Part shown: piece after piece, positions 50,277 through 58,732 of the stretch
Layout: every line of letters begins with the position of its first letter
Position numbering within the stretch: the stretch's first letter is position 1
NCBI GenBank assembly: GCA_028285595.1
Contig: JANQOW010000137.1
Span: forward strand, 1 to 64,000
Origin: Hyphomicrobiales bacterium
GTDB lineage: Bacteria > Pseudomonadota > Alphaproteobacteria > Rhizobiales > CAJQND01
Direction: 5' to 3'
Length of the DNA: 64,000 nucleotides
Notes under the pieces: generated by a model
Seen by the model: only the letters and a program-made list of their open reading frames with translations
Told to the model about the DNA's origin: nothing
Databases searched by the model: none
Made by a program: the position numbers and the translations under genes

Positions 50277-51532
50277 GCGCCGCACGCCGGCTGCTTGATG
50301 ATTGCTTTTTGCACGACAAGGATCGCTTGCGTCACGACGAGGTGCTGCGGCTGTTGGACGAGCGGTTGGCCCCGGTGGCGCAGGTTCAGACGGTTTCGCT
50401 TGAGGCGGCTCATGGCCTGGTGTTGGCCGAAGACGTGTGCGCAGAGCGCAACATTCCGGCCCATACCAATGCGGCTGTGGATGGCTATGCGGTGCGGGCT
50501 GCCGATTTGAATGCTGACGGTATGACCCGGCTTACCATCGCGGAGCGGATTGCGGCTGGCGAGACGCGCGACCTTCACCTGGACGCCGGGTCGGCGGCGC
50601 GCATTTTTACCGGCGCCCGCATGCCCGAGGGGGCCGACACGGTATTCATGCAGGAAGACTGTGAAAGCGATGGGCAAATGGTTGAGCTGCCGTCCGGTAT
50701 TAAGCCAGGGGCCAATGTGCGCGCGGCCGGGGAAGACTTCGCCGCAGGGACGGCCGTGGCTGCTGCAGGTAGCCGCTTGAGACCCCAGGATCTGGCGGCA
50801 ATCGCGGCCACCGGTCAAAGCGAAGTGTCCTGCTATGCGCCCTTGTCCGTGGCGCTCATGTCGACCGGCGATGAGGTGCTCCAACCCGGGGCACCGTTCC
50901 AGACGGGGCAGGTCTATGATTCCAACCGGTTCCTCTTGAGCGGTCTGCTTGAGACGGTGAACGTGACGGTCAGTGATCTGGGCATCGTGCCGGACGATGA
51001 GGAGACCGTGCGCCGCACGATCCTGGAGGCCAGCCGGAAGCATGATGTGATCTTGACCACCGGCGGTGCCAGCCGCGGCGAGGAGGACCACATTGTCAGC
51101 GTCATTGCGGAGGAAGGGCACCTGCACGCGTGGCAACTGGCGGTGAAGCCGGGCCGACCGCTGGCCTTTGGGCAGATTGGAGATACGGTGTTCCTCGGGC
51201 TGCCGGGTAATCCGGTTGCCGCGTTCGTATGCTTCCTGTTTTACGCCCAGCCGATGTTTGCGCATCTGCAAGGGGCGCGTTGGGCGCCGCCGAAGCGGTT
51301 TGCTGTGCCAGCCGGCTTTTCGATTGCAAAGAAGAAGCCCGACCGACGGGAGTTCCTGCGGGGCTGGATCGAGCAAGGCAGGGCACGTAAATTTGAACGG
51401 GATGGCTCCGGCCTGATCTCCGGACTGACCGCGGCAGATGGGTTGATAGAGGTGCCTGAGGAGGCAACTGCTCTGGCCGAAGGAGAGCCCGTTTCATTCA
51501 TTCCATTTTCAGAGTTTGGCATCAGAGGGTGA
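50273..51532 (+). CDS. moeA: Molybdopterin molybdenumtransferase
   Basis: This is 419 residues, the usual length. The N-terminal region has RNIPAHTNAAVDGYAVRAADL; the catalytic MPT-binding domain shows STGDEVLQPG, YDSNRFLLSGLLE, TTGGASRGEEDHI and FLGLPGNPVAAFVCFLFYA. It inserts molybdate into adenylylated molybdopterin. It starts by ATGA overlap with mobB and ends one base before the DUF924 gene ATG. Confidence 0.93.
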   Translation: MSAARRLLDDCFLHDKDRLRHDEVLRLLDERLAPVAQVQTVSLEAAHGLVLAEDVCAERNIPAHTNAAVDGYAVRAADLNADGMTRLTIAERIAAGETRDLHLDAGSAARIFTGARMPEGADTVFMQEDCESDGQMVELPSGIKPGANVRAAGEDFAAGTAVAAAGSRLRPQDLAAIAATGQSEVSCYAPLSVALMSTGDEVLQPGAPFQTGQVYDSNRFLLSGLLETVNVTVSDLGIVPDDEETVRRTILEASRKHDVILTTGGASRGEEDHIVSVIAEEGHLHAWQLAVKPGRPLAFGQIGDTVFLGLPGNPVAAFVCFLFYAQPMFAHLQGARWAPPKRFAVPAGFSIAKKKPDRREFLRGWIEQGRARKFERDGSGLISGLTAADGLIEVPEEATALAEGEPVSFIPFSEFGIRG

Positions 51533-51533
51533 T

Positions 51534-52085
51534 ATGAGCGCAGCACTTGCACCTCGGGACGTATTGGATTTCTGGTTCGCAGCCGGCAAGAAGAAGTGGT
51601 TCGCCAAGGATGATGACTTCGATGCGGAGATCAGCAGCCGCTTTAAGACAGATCATGAGGCTGCCCGCGACGGGGCCTATGATGGGTGGGCGGAGAGCGC
51701 AGAAGGCTTGCTGGCGCTGATCATCCTGCTCGATCAATTCCCCCGCAACATGTATCGCGGCTCACCTGATATGTTTGCGGCAGATCGTAAGGCGGCGGCC
51801 ATGACCAAGCTTGCGTTGGAGCGGAAGTTCGATGGCGAGGTGCCGCAGGCTGTACGCCAATTTTTCTATATGCCGCTGATGCATTCAGAGGACCTGGCCG
51901 ACCAGGAGCTCTGCGTGAAGCTGTTTAAGGCCGATCCGAGCTTGGAGGACAATGTGCCTTATGCTGAGGATCACCGCGATATCATCGCGCGGTTTGGCCG
52001 GTTTCCTCACCGGAACGCGGTTCTGGGCCGGGAAACCACGGCTGAGGAGCAGCAGTTTCTGGATGATGGCGGGTTTGCCGGATAA
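51534..52085 (+). CDS. DUF924-family protein
   Basis: This has 183 residues from the ATG at 51534, one base after the moeA stop. DVLDFWFAAGKKKWFAKDDDFDAEI and LLALIILLDQFPRNMYRG are the family hallmarks of DUF924, an all-helical TPR-like fold often called UPF0191-like. The function is unknown. The position at the end of the molybdenum cofactor chain suggests co-transcription, though DUF924 genes occur in many contexts. Confidence 0.88.
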   Translation: MSAALAPRDVLDFWFAAGKKKWFAKDDDFDAEISSRFKTDHEAARDGAYDGWAESAEGLLALIILLDQFPRNMYRGSPDMFAADRKAAAMTKLALERKFDGEVPQAVRQFFYMPLMHSEDLADQELCVKLFKADPSLEDNVPYAEDHRDIIARFGRFPHRNAVLGRETTAEEQQFLDDGGFAG

Positions 52086-52146
52086 GGAAAAATTATCGCT
52101 TCTCCCTTAGGTTTCTGAGCCAGAGTGCACTTGGGATCTTGGGTGA

Positions 52147-53508
52147 ATGCAAGCGGCATCGGGCTTAGGCTTTCTGGGCGGCATGCTCAGCGGTCTTTTG
52201 GACCGTGAGTGCGACGATGCACGGGCGCAGCGCGGCGCCTTGTTTGCCTTTTCAATCCGGGTGGTGAGTGCGGGCCTCGCGTTCGGCTCCCAAATCCTGC
52301 TTGCCCGCTGGATGGGCATCCTCGAGTTTGGGATCATCACCTACTGCATCGTGCTCATGAGCGTTTTGTCGGTGTTGACCTCATTTGGGCTGCCGTGGGC
52401 CTCAGTCCGCTTTCTTTCCGAGTATGGCGCCAGAGGGGAATGGGACAAGTTCCGTGGGTTTCTCACAAGTGCCCGAATAGCCGCGGTCTGGGCCGGCACA
52501 GTGTGCTGCTTGGTGGCCGTTACCGTTGTCAGTCTGCTGGACGGGCGGATCTCTGATGACCTGGCCGGTCCCTTGATCCTGGTGCTAGCGTGTCTGCCCC
52601 TGCAAAGTTTGAACGAGATGCAGGAAGGCGCGGGCAAATCTCAAGGTTGGATCGGATTGGCCCTGGTGCCGGCATTCGTCCTGCGCCCACTGATCATGAT
52701 TGTCCTCATAGGCGCAGCCAAGCTGGCGGGATGGGAGACCAATGCGATCACCGCGGCGCTGGCCTTGCTGGCGTCGTTGTTCATGATCACGGTCGGCCAA
52801 TACGTGATGCAGGTCAGGCGGTTTGCGGGCAAGGTCCCGGCCGGCCCCAAAAGCTACGAGCCGCGCACCTGGGTGAGCGTGGCCTTCGCGCTGTTCTTCC
52901 TGGAAGGCTTCTCCATGCTGCTTTTGCACTCTGATGTGCTGGTGCTGAAGCTGTTTGTCCCGGCTGACCAGATCTCGCTTTATTACGCCGCGGTGCGCAC
53001 AATCAGCCTGACCTCGTTCGTCTATTTTGCCATTGCCTCGGCCTTTGGTCCGCGCTTTTCAGCATCGTGCGCCACCAATGACCGGGACGGCTTGCTGGCT
53101 CTCTACCGCAAGGCGTGCGTCCTAACCTTTTGGCCGTCTCTCATCACCGCAGCAATCGTGCTGGCGCTTGGTAAACCTCTATTGTGGTTGTTTGGTCCGG
53201 AGTTTGTGGTCGGCTATCCGCTGATGTTCGTGATCGCGGTTGGTCTTATGGTGCGCGCCGCCATCGGTCCCATGCAGGTCATGTTGTCCATGTGTGGTTG
53301 CCAGAAGCAGTGCGCGATCATTTTGCTGGCGGTCCTGGTGTTCAACGTGTGTCTCAATGCGGTGCTGATCCCGGTTTACGGGCTCATGGGAACCGCGATC
53401 GCCACGATGGGATCGATGATGCTGGAAAGCGGGTTATTGGCGTGGGTGGCCAGGCGCCGTTTTGGCTTTCCGCTGTGGGCGCTGCTGCCGGTTCGGGCGG
53501 CGTCTTAA
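52147..53508 (+). CDS. Polysaccharide/lipid flippase (Wzx/MVF-type)
   Basis: This is 453 residues with about 12 to 14 transmembrane helices. RVVSAGLAFGSQILLARWMGILEFGIITYCIVLMSV at the front and MTMMLE-type helix ends are typical of oligosaccharide flippases of the MOP superfamily. These move undecaprenyl-linked sugar units across the inner membrane. No glycan assembly genes lie beside it, so its substrate is unknown; a link to the TPR-glycosyltransferase genes at 24-30 kb is possible. Its stop overlaps the convergent acyl-CoA synthetase by four bases. Confidence 0.8.
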   Translation: MQAASGLGFLGGMLSGLLDRECDDARAQRGALFAFSIRVVSAGLAFGSQILLARWMGILEFGIITYCIVLMSVLSVLTSFGLPWASVRFLSEYGARGEWDKFRGFLTSARIAAVWAGTVCCLVAVTVVSLLDGRISDDLAGPLILVLACLPLQSLNEMQEGAGKSQGWIGLALVPAFVLRPLIMIVLIGAAKLAGWETNAITAALALLASLFMITVGQYVMQVRRFAGKVPAGPKSYEPRTWVSVAFALFFLEGFSMLLLHSDVLVLKLFVPADQISLYYAAVRTISLTSFVYFAIASAFGPRFSASCATNDRDGLLALYRKACVLTFWPSLITAAIVLALGKPLLWLFGPEFVVGYPLMFVIAVGLMVRAAIGPMQVMLSMCGCQKQCAIILLAVLVFNVCLNAVLIPVYGLMGTAIATMGSMMLESGLLAWVARRRFGFPLWALLPVRAAS

Positions 53509-55124
53509 ACTTTCTCGCGCAGCAGGCGGCGTATTACCTTGCCAGTGGTGGTCAGCGGAAGATCCTCTTCAAACGCGATCTCGCGGGGGTACTCATGAGC
53601 TGCTAAGCGCTCGCGCACGTAGGTCTGGATCTCGGTGGTCAGATCGTCCGTGGGCGCAAAACCCTCGTTGAGCACGATGAACGCCTTGACGATCTCCGTC
53701 CTCAGCTCATCGGGCTTGCCCACAGCGGCAGCCAGCTTCACGGCAGGATGGCCGATCAGGCAGTCTTCAATCTCGCCGGGACCAATGCGGTAGCCGGACG
53801 ACGTGATCACATCATCGTCGCGGCCGACGAAGTAGACATAGCCCTCCTCATCGCTAAGGCCCTGATCACCGGTGAGAAGCCAATCGCCAATGTACTTCTG
53901 ACGCGTTGCCTCCGGTTGGCCCCAATACTCCAAGAACATCACCGGATCAGGCCGGCGCACGGCGATGGCGCCGGCTTCGCCTGGGGGTAGCGGTGAGCCG
54001 TCAGCATCGACAATGGCCACCTCGTGGCTGGGAACAGCCTTGCCGATGGCGCCCTTGCGGTAGATGCCCGCCGCTCCGCAGGTTGCCAAGACAAGGTTGC
54101 ACTCGGTCTGCCCGAAGACCTCGTTGATCGATTGGCCTAACTGATCCATGGACCAGTCCTGGAGCTCGCGGCCGACCGCCTCGCCGCCGGAGAACAAGGT
54201 GCGGACGTTCAGGTCGTATGTGCTGGTGGGATTGGGCACGGCTCGCATCATTTTGAGCGCTGTTGGCGGCAGGAACGTGTTGCGGACCTTCTGGTCGGCC
54301 ATGAGCGCGAAGGCTCGCTCAGGATCGAACTTCTCAAAGCGATGTCCAACCACCGGGACGCCGAAGTAGAGCCCGGGCAACAAGATGTTCAGAAGGCCGC
54401 CCGCCCAGGCCCAGTCAGCCGGGGTCCAAATGCAGTCCCCAGGCTGAGGGAAGAAGTCATGCGCGAACTGGATGCCCGGCAGATGGCCGGCCAGCACCCG
54501 GTGGCCATGGAGGGCGCCTTTGGGCGGGCCCGTGGTGCCGGATGTGTAGATCATCAAGGCCGGATCGTCCGGCCCTTGGTCCACGGTTTCGAAACTGTCG
54601 CGCGCGTTCGCCATGGCCTCGTGCAGTCCGGCGGCGCCTTCGCCCGGGCCATCGATGGACCAGACATGGGCAAGACCTGGAACGGCGTCGCGGATCTCGG
54701 CAATCTTTTCCAGCGAAGCATGAGATGTGATCAGAGCTTTCGCGCCTGAATTGTTGAAGCGGTACTCCAAGGCTTCCACGCCGAACAGATCTGCCAGCGG
54801 CAGGGCGATGGCGCCAAGCTTGTAGATCGCAATGTGCGCAATCGCTGTTTCTGGGGTTTGCGGTAGCAGGATGGCCACACGGTCGCCGGCTGCAATGCCG
54901 CTCGCTTTGAGCAGATTGGCGAGCCGATTTGCGGTGCGTTGGAGCTCAAGGTAGGTGAGGGGCCGCGCTGTTCCGGCGGCGTCCACGTGCACCAGCGCCA
55001 CTTGATCGGGCGCGCGGGCCGCCCAGTCGTCGCACACCAGCTTTGCGATGTTGCAGCTCTTGGGTATTTCCCAACGGAACTTCGCTCGCAGCGTTGCATA
55101 ATCGGTGGTGTCCGGCAGAAGCAT
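53505..55124 (-). CDS. AMP-forming acyl-CoA synthetase
   Basis: This has 539 residues from the ATG at 55124; a longer frame to 55349 runs over the promoter of the divergent small gene. The adenylate motif is ALMIYTSGTTGPPKGALHGHR, followed by NEVFGQTECNLV, GDWLLTGDQG and the C-terminal Lys in LPLTTTGKVIRRLLRE. It joins an acid to CoA with ATP cleaved to AMP. The pattern is close to acetyl/propionyl/medium-chain synthetases. Substrate preference is unknown. It converges on the flippase. Confidence 0.9.
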   Translation of the reverse strand: MLLPDTTDYATLRAKFRWEIPKSCNIAKLVCDDWAARAPDQVALVHVDAAGTARPLTYLELQRTANRLANLLKASGIAAGDRVAILLPQTPETAIAHIAIYKLGAIALPLADLFGVEALEYRFNNSGAKALITSHASLEKIAEIRDAVPGLAHVWSIDGPGEGAAGLHEAMANARDSFETVDQGPDDPALMIYTSGTTGPPKGALHGHRVLAGHLPGIQFAHDFFPQPGDCIWTPADWAWAGGLLNILLPGLYFGVPVVGHRFEKFDPERAFALMADQKVRNTFLPPTALKMMRAVPNPTSTYDLNVRTLFSGGEAVGRELQDWSMDQLGQSINEVFGQTECNLVLATCGAAGIYRKGAIGKAVPSHEVAIVDADGSPLPPGEAGAIAVRRPDPVMFLEYWGQPEATRQKYIGDWLLTGDQGLSDEEGYVYFVGRDDDVITSSGYRIGPGEIEDCLIGHPAVKLAAAVGKPDELRTEIVKAFIVLNEGFAPTDDLTTEIQTYVRERLAAHEYPREIAFEEDLPLTTTGKVIRRLLREKV

Positions 55125-55327
55125 GGGGCGGGGTTCTCGTGATCGTAATGCGAACTGAGCTCTGGTTTCTTGGCGGCGGAAAACACCGCAAACATGCCAA
55201 ATCCTCGCCCTTAATTGCCCACAATGCAATGGTGAATCCGCGCCTCCCAGAGCGCCAACATGGCGTATTAGCGGTTTATTATTCTCCTGGAGGTAGTATG
55301 TGGGGCAGAAGTAAGGAGGGCCTACCC

Positions 55328-55495
55328 ATGTCGAGTAACGGGTATGCATTGGCCAAAAACACAGAGGCTGGGGACGATGATCCCGTGCCGAGCAAGCCAG
55401 AAGGGATCAAGGTGAGCCCTGAATTGGACGAAGTTCTGCACATGTTGAACGCGCTGCAAGCACGCCGTTCGAACGGAAATCCCCAAAACGGATAA
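55328..55495 (+). CDS. Small protein of unknown function with strong ribosome-binding site
   Basis: This has 55 residues from the ATG at 55328 with AAGGAGGG 7 bases upstream; an alternative ATG at 55298, also with GGAGG before it, would give 65 residues. The protein is acidic and Pro-rich at the front and ends in a helix EVLHMLNALQARRSNG. No domain was recognised. It ends 7 bases from the convergent universal stress gene. The two good ribosome-binding sites argue that it is translated. Confidence 0.55.
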   Translation: MSSNGYALAKNTEAGDDDPVPSKPEGIKVSPELDEVLHMLNALQARRSNGNPQNG

Positions 55496-55502
55496 TGCAC
55501 TC

Positions 55503-56009
55503 TTAAGCGAGTGCCTCGATCTCGTGCAGCTCAAGGGCGCCCGGGATGACAACGATGGGTACCGGAAAGGACCCGGCCTGCTTTCCCGCAAGCTGAGAGA
55601 CCAAGGTGCCAGGCCCTTCAGCGGACGTCGATGCGCCGAGCACGAGGAAGCTGATATCCTCATCTTCCTCAATGGCCTCAATGATCTGCTCGGGCTTTGT
55701 GCCATGGCGCACCGCTTCATGCAGAGCAATCTCTTCAAAGCCCCAGCTGTTTAACTTGCGCTGATAGAGACGGAACACCGCGGCGGCTTTTTGCTCGCCT
55801 TCCTGATGATGAATGGCTTCCACGGAAAGCCAATGCTGGAAGTCTTCGCTTTCCACCACAAACAGCATTTGGAGATCGCTGCCCGTGTTGCGGGCCCGGC
55901 AGGCGGAGAAATATACCGCAGATTCGCATTCGGGCGTTTCATCCACGATCACCAGGAACTTGCGCCGGTGACCCTGCACATTTGCCTTGCGGGGCTTGCG
56001 CTGTGCCAT
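55503..56009 (-). CDS. Universal stress protein (UspA fold)
   Basis: This is 168 residues. KFLVIVDETPECESAVYFSACRARNTG starts the alpha/beta fold and DEDISFLVLGASTSAEGPGTLVSQLAG carries a G-x-x-x-S-type nucleotide site, although the ATP motif is not canonical. These proteins help survival under stress, often by binding ATP. It lies next to the TIGR02186 and TSUP genes on the same strand, with a gap of 11 bases, and is probably in their operon. Confidence 0.85.
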   Translation of the reverse strand: MAQRKPRKANVQGHRRKFLVIVDETPECESAVYFSACRARNTGSDLQMLFVVESEDFQHWLSVEAIHHQEGEQKAAAVFRLYQRKLNSWGFEEIALHEAVRHGTKPEQIIEAIEEDEDISFLVLGASTSAEGPGTLVSQLAGKQAGSFPVPIVVIPGALELHEIEALA

Positions 56010-56020
56010 GTCTTTGACCC

Positions 56021-56809
56021 TTAAGCTTTGCGGAACAGAGCCGCAGCCCCCATACCCGCTGCCAAGGCAAGGATCACCGAAATGATGCCATAGATCAACG
56101 GTTGTTGATGGGCCAGTTCGTATATGAACCGCTCGATGCCGCTCTTTTCGATTTTGAGGCTGGTGGTGTAGTTGCCAATCAGTTCGCCGCCCCGGAAGGT
56201 GTAGACATCGGCTGTATAGTCTCCGAGCGGCACGTTGGCCGGCAATTCAAACTCAGCCCGGAAGAGATGCTGGCCGGTGAAATCGATGGCGCCCTTCAGT
56301 TCCTGATAAAGGTTTTGCGATTGGTGGACGCGCACCACGGCGGCCGCGTAATCCTTGGCGTTGCCTTGGGTGAACCCGGTGGACGACAAGATGAGCTTGC
56401 CCTGCAGGCTGGTGAAGCCGATGCCGTTCTGCAGGAGCGTATAGGAGGGGGCGATCTCCGAGACGGGGCGGGTGGAGAGAGTCGCGTAATAACCAGGTAC
56501 GGAATCGAATGTGGCGCTCTCCCGGTTCACCCAGAGCCCGGCGATCCGCTCCTTTTTGCGGATGCGCATTTCCCGTTCCGGCCCGCGGACCACAATGATC
56601 ATGTCCAGTAGGGCAAGATTATCGATGTCCCCCTGATTGACGATGGCACCGAAGAGCAGGACGTTGACGCCGGCAAAGTCGGTCTTCACCGCCACATGGT
56701 GGGTCGCCAAGTCTGCCTCAACGCCCTCCGCATGGGCATTGGACGATGGCAGGTGAAGGGTCGCGGCGCTCAGCAGCAGGACAAGTGAGACAATAAGAAC
56801 GCGGATCAT
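56021..56809 (-). CDS. TIGR02186-family membrane-anchored protein
   Basis: This is 262 residues. A signal peptide (MIRVLIVSLVLLLSAATLHL onward) and a C-terminal transmembrane helix (YGIISVILALAAGMGAAALF) flank a periplasmic beta-rich domain (HHVAVKTDFAGVNVLLFGAI, VVRGPEREMRIRKKERIAGLWVN). The pattern is that of TIGR02186 proteins, which regularly lie beside TauE/SafE exporters. Its ATG overlaps the stop of the TSUP gene, so the two are coupled. The function is unknown; it may be an accessory protein for anion export. Confidence 0.82.
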   Translation of the reverse strand: MIRVLIVSLVLLLSAATLHLPSSNAHAEGVEADLATHHVAVKTDFAGVNVLLFGAIVNQGDIDNLALLDMIIVVRGPEREMRIRKKERIAGLWVNRESATFDSVPGYYATLSTRPVSEIAPSYTLLQNGIGFTSLQGKLILSSTGFTQGNAKDYAAAVVRVHQSQNLYQELKGAIDFTGQHLFRAEFELPANVPLGDYTADVYTFRGGELIGNYTTSLKIEKSGIERFIYELAHQQPLIYGIISVILALAAGMGAAALFRKA

Positions 56810-57735
56810 CAGTGTGCCTCCAATGCCGGCGCGAGCGAGTAGAGTTCAGAAGGCTCGATCACCAGATCCAAGCCCAGCTTGAAGCACATGCCGAGCACCA
56901 TGAGCGCGAGCAACGCGCGCAGCTGTTCGCCCTTGAGCTTCTGTCCGGCGATGGCGCCGATCTGAGCCCCGATCACGCCTCCGGCCATGAGCATCAGGGC
57001 CAGAACCACATCAACCGTCTGGTTTTCCACTGAGTGCAGAATGGTGACCAGCGAGGTTACGAACACGATCTGAAACAGTGAGGTGCCCACCACAACGCTG
57101 GTCGGCATGCGCAGAAGGTAAATCATGGCCGGAACCATGATGAAGCCTCCACCGACGCCCATAATCGCAGCCAACAAACCCACCAGGAGGCCAACGAGAA
57201 TGGGCGGAATGGCGCTGATATACAGCTTGGAGCGCTTAAAGCGCATCTTGAAGGGCAGCTTGTGGATCCAGTTGTGCTGGCCGGGCCGACGCGCAGGCGG
57301 GGCGTTGCCGGATTTGGACTTGTAATAGGTGCGCACCGATTCAAGCAGCATCAACGTGCCGATGAAGCCCAGGAAGAACACATAGCTGAGTGAAATGACC
57401 AGGTCGACCTGACCCATTTGGCGCAAGACCTTGACCAAAGCCACGCCAATGAACGAGCCCACCACGCCGCCCGCAAGCAGCACAAGGCCCATCTTCACAT
57501 CCACATTCTTGCGCCGCCACTGCGCAATGGAGCCGGAGACCGAGGAGGCCACGATCTGGTTTGCCTCAGTGGCGACGGCCACCGCTGGCGGGATGCCGGT
57601 GAAGATCAGCAGCGGGGTCATCAGAAAGCCGCCCCCCACACCGAACATGCCGGAGAGAAAGCCTACGATCCCGCCCATGCCCAGAACGAGAAAGACGTTC
57701 ATAGACTGCTCGGCTATGGGAAGATAAATCTGCAT
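56809..57735 (-). CDS. TauE/SafE-family anion exporter
   Basis: This is 308 residues with about eight transmembrane helices. The duplicated motif FLSGMFGVGGGFLMTPLLI near the N-terminus and LLAAIMGVGGGFIMVPAMIYLL in the middle is typical of TSUP carriers. An extra loop with a basic Arg/Lys-rich stretch follows the first half. Members export sulfite, sulfoacetate or other organosulfur anions. It couples to the TIGR02186 gene downstream and is divergent from a DUF1194 gene. Confidence 0.88.
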   Translation of the reverse strand: MQIYLPIAEQSMNVFLVLGMGGIVGFLSGMFGVGGGFLMTPLLIFTGIPPAVAVATEANQIVASSVSGSIAQWRRKNVDVKMGLVLLAGGVVGSFIGVALVKVLRQMGQVDLVISLSYVFFLGFIGTLMLLESVRTYYKSKSGNAPPARRPGQHNWIHKLPFKMRFKRSKLYISAIPPILVGLLVGLLAAIMGVGGGFIMVPAMIYLLRMPTSVVVGTSLFQIVFVTSLVTILHSVENQTVDVVLALMLMAGGVIGAQIGAIAGQKLKGEQLRALLALMVLGMCFKLGLDLVIEPSELYSLAPALEAH

Positions 57736-57802
57736 GCAGGCTCAATAGGTGCCAAATGTGTGTGACGTCGCGATTTGCCCAGCGGGCAACCGGGAGACAA
57801 GA

Positions 57803-58732
57803 ATGAGAGAGTGTGGCCGAGGGGAGTGTGTCCGATCGTGCGCTGCCCAAATCGCGAAATTTTTCGGCGCCGTCAATGCGACATATGCGCGGCGTCTAAT
57901 ATGTCTTGCACTGATTGGGCTAAGCTGCCTGTTCGGCGCGCCTCTACGGGCGCAAACATCAGTGGCGCTTGAGTTGGTCCTGGCGGTCGATACCTCGACC
58001 AGCGTGAACCCGTTGGAGTTCGCATTGCAACAACGTGGCTTTGCAGACGCCTTCCGGCACCCGAGCGTCATCGGTGCGATAGAACGGGCCGGCGAGGACG
58101 GGGTGGCGATCAGTCTGGTACATTGGTCAGGGCAGGGCCAACAGGTCACGTCGGTGGACTGGCAGGTGGTGAAGGATGCCGCTGGAGCCCGTGCCCTTGC
58201 TGATCAGATTGATCGATCCGGCCGTTTGCTCATGGGCTTTACGGATGTTGCCGGTGCCCTTGGTTTTGCGTTGAACTCTCTGGACACCAACGGATTTGAA
58301 GGGCGCCGCAAAGTGATTGACGTTTCAGGGGATGGCACAAGCAACGGACCGTCTGCTTCCGCCATGCGTGATCTGGCCGTGGCGCGCGGCATTACCGTGA
58401 ATGGCCTGGTGATCTACAACGAAGAGTATGATCTGGGAGAACTCGCCAAGATCAACCTGTTCGACCATTATCAGACCCACGTTGTGGGTGGGCCGGGCGC
58501 CTTCCTCATGGCGGCCAAGGACTTTAACGACTTCCGCATCGCGATCCGCAAGAAGCTGGTGCGCGAAATCACCGGACCGGCGGTCTCAGAGCTCAGCTCA
58601 GGCCTCCGCGATCGAATAGCCGGACTTGGAGACAGGCAGGGTACGGACACGCTCTCCGGTGGCCGCAAAGATCGCATTGGCGAGCGCCGGCGCTGCGGGC
58701 GGTGTTCCGGGCTCGCCCACACCGCCAGGTAA
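57803..58732 (+). CDS. DUF1194 (VWA-like) exported protein
   Basis: This has 309 residues from the ATG at 57803, preceded by GGGAGACAAGA; the frame extends to 57749 but with no signal. A signal-like hydrophobic segment (RLICLALIGLSCLFGAPLRAQ) leads into the domain LELVLAVDTSTSVNPLEF, with a D-x-S-x-S metal site. The conserved VVGGPGAFLMAAKDFNDFRIAIRKKLVREI closes the DUF1194 fold near residue 265. The last 45 residues overlap the convergent molybdenum hydroxylase gene and look like random translation, so the natural stop may have been lost. Confidence 0.8.
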   Translation: MRECGRGECVRSCAAQIAKFFGAVNATYARRLICLALIGLSCLFGAPLRAQTSVALELVLAVDTSTSVNPLEFALQQRGFADAFRHPSVIGAIERAGEDGVAISLVHWSGQGQQVTSVDWQVVKDAAGARALADQIDRSGRLLMGFTDVAGALGFALNSLDTNGFEGRRKVIDVSGDGTSNGPSASAMRDLAVARGITVNGLVIYNEEYDLGELAKINLFDHYQTHVVGGPGAFLMAAKDFNDFRIAIRKKLVREITGPAVSELSSGLRDRIAGLGDRQGTDTLSGGRKDRIGERRRCGRCSGLAHTAR

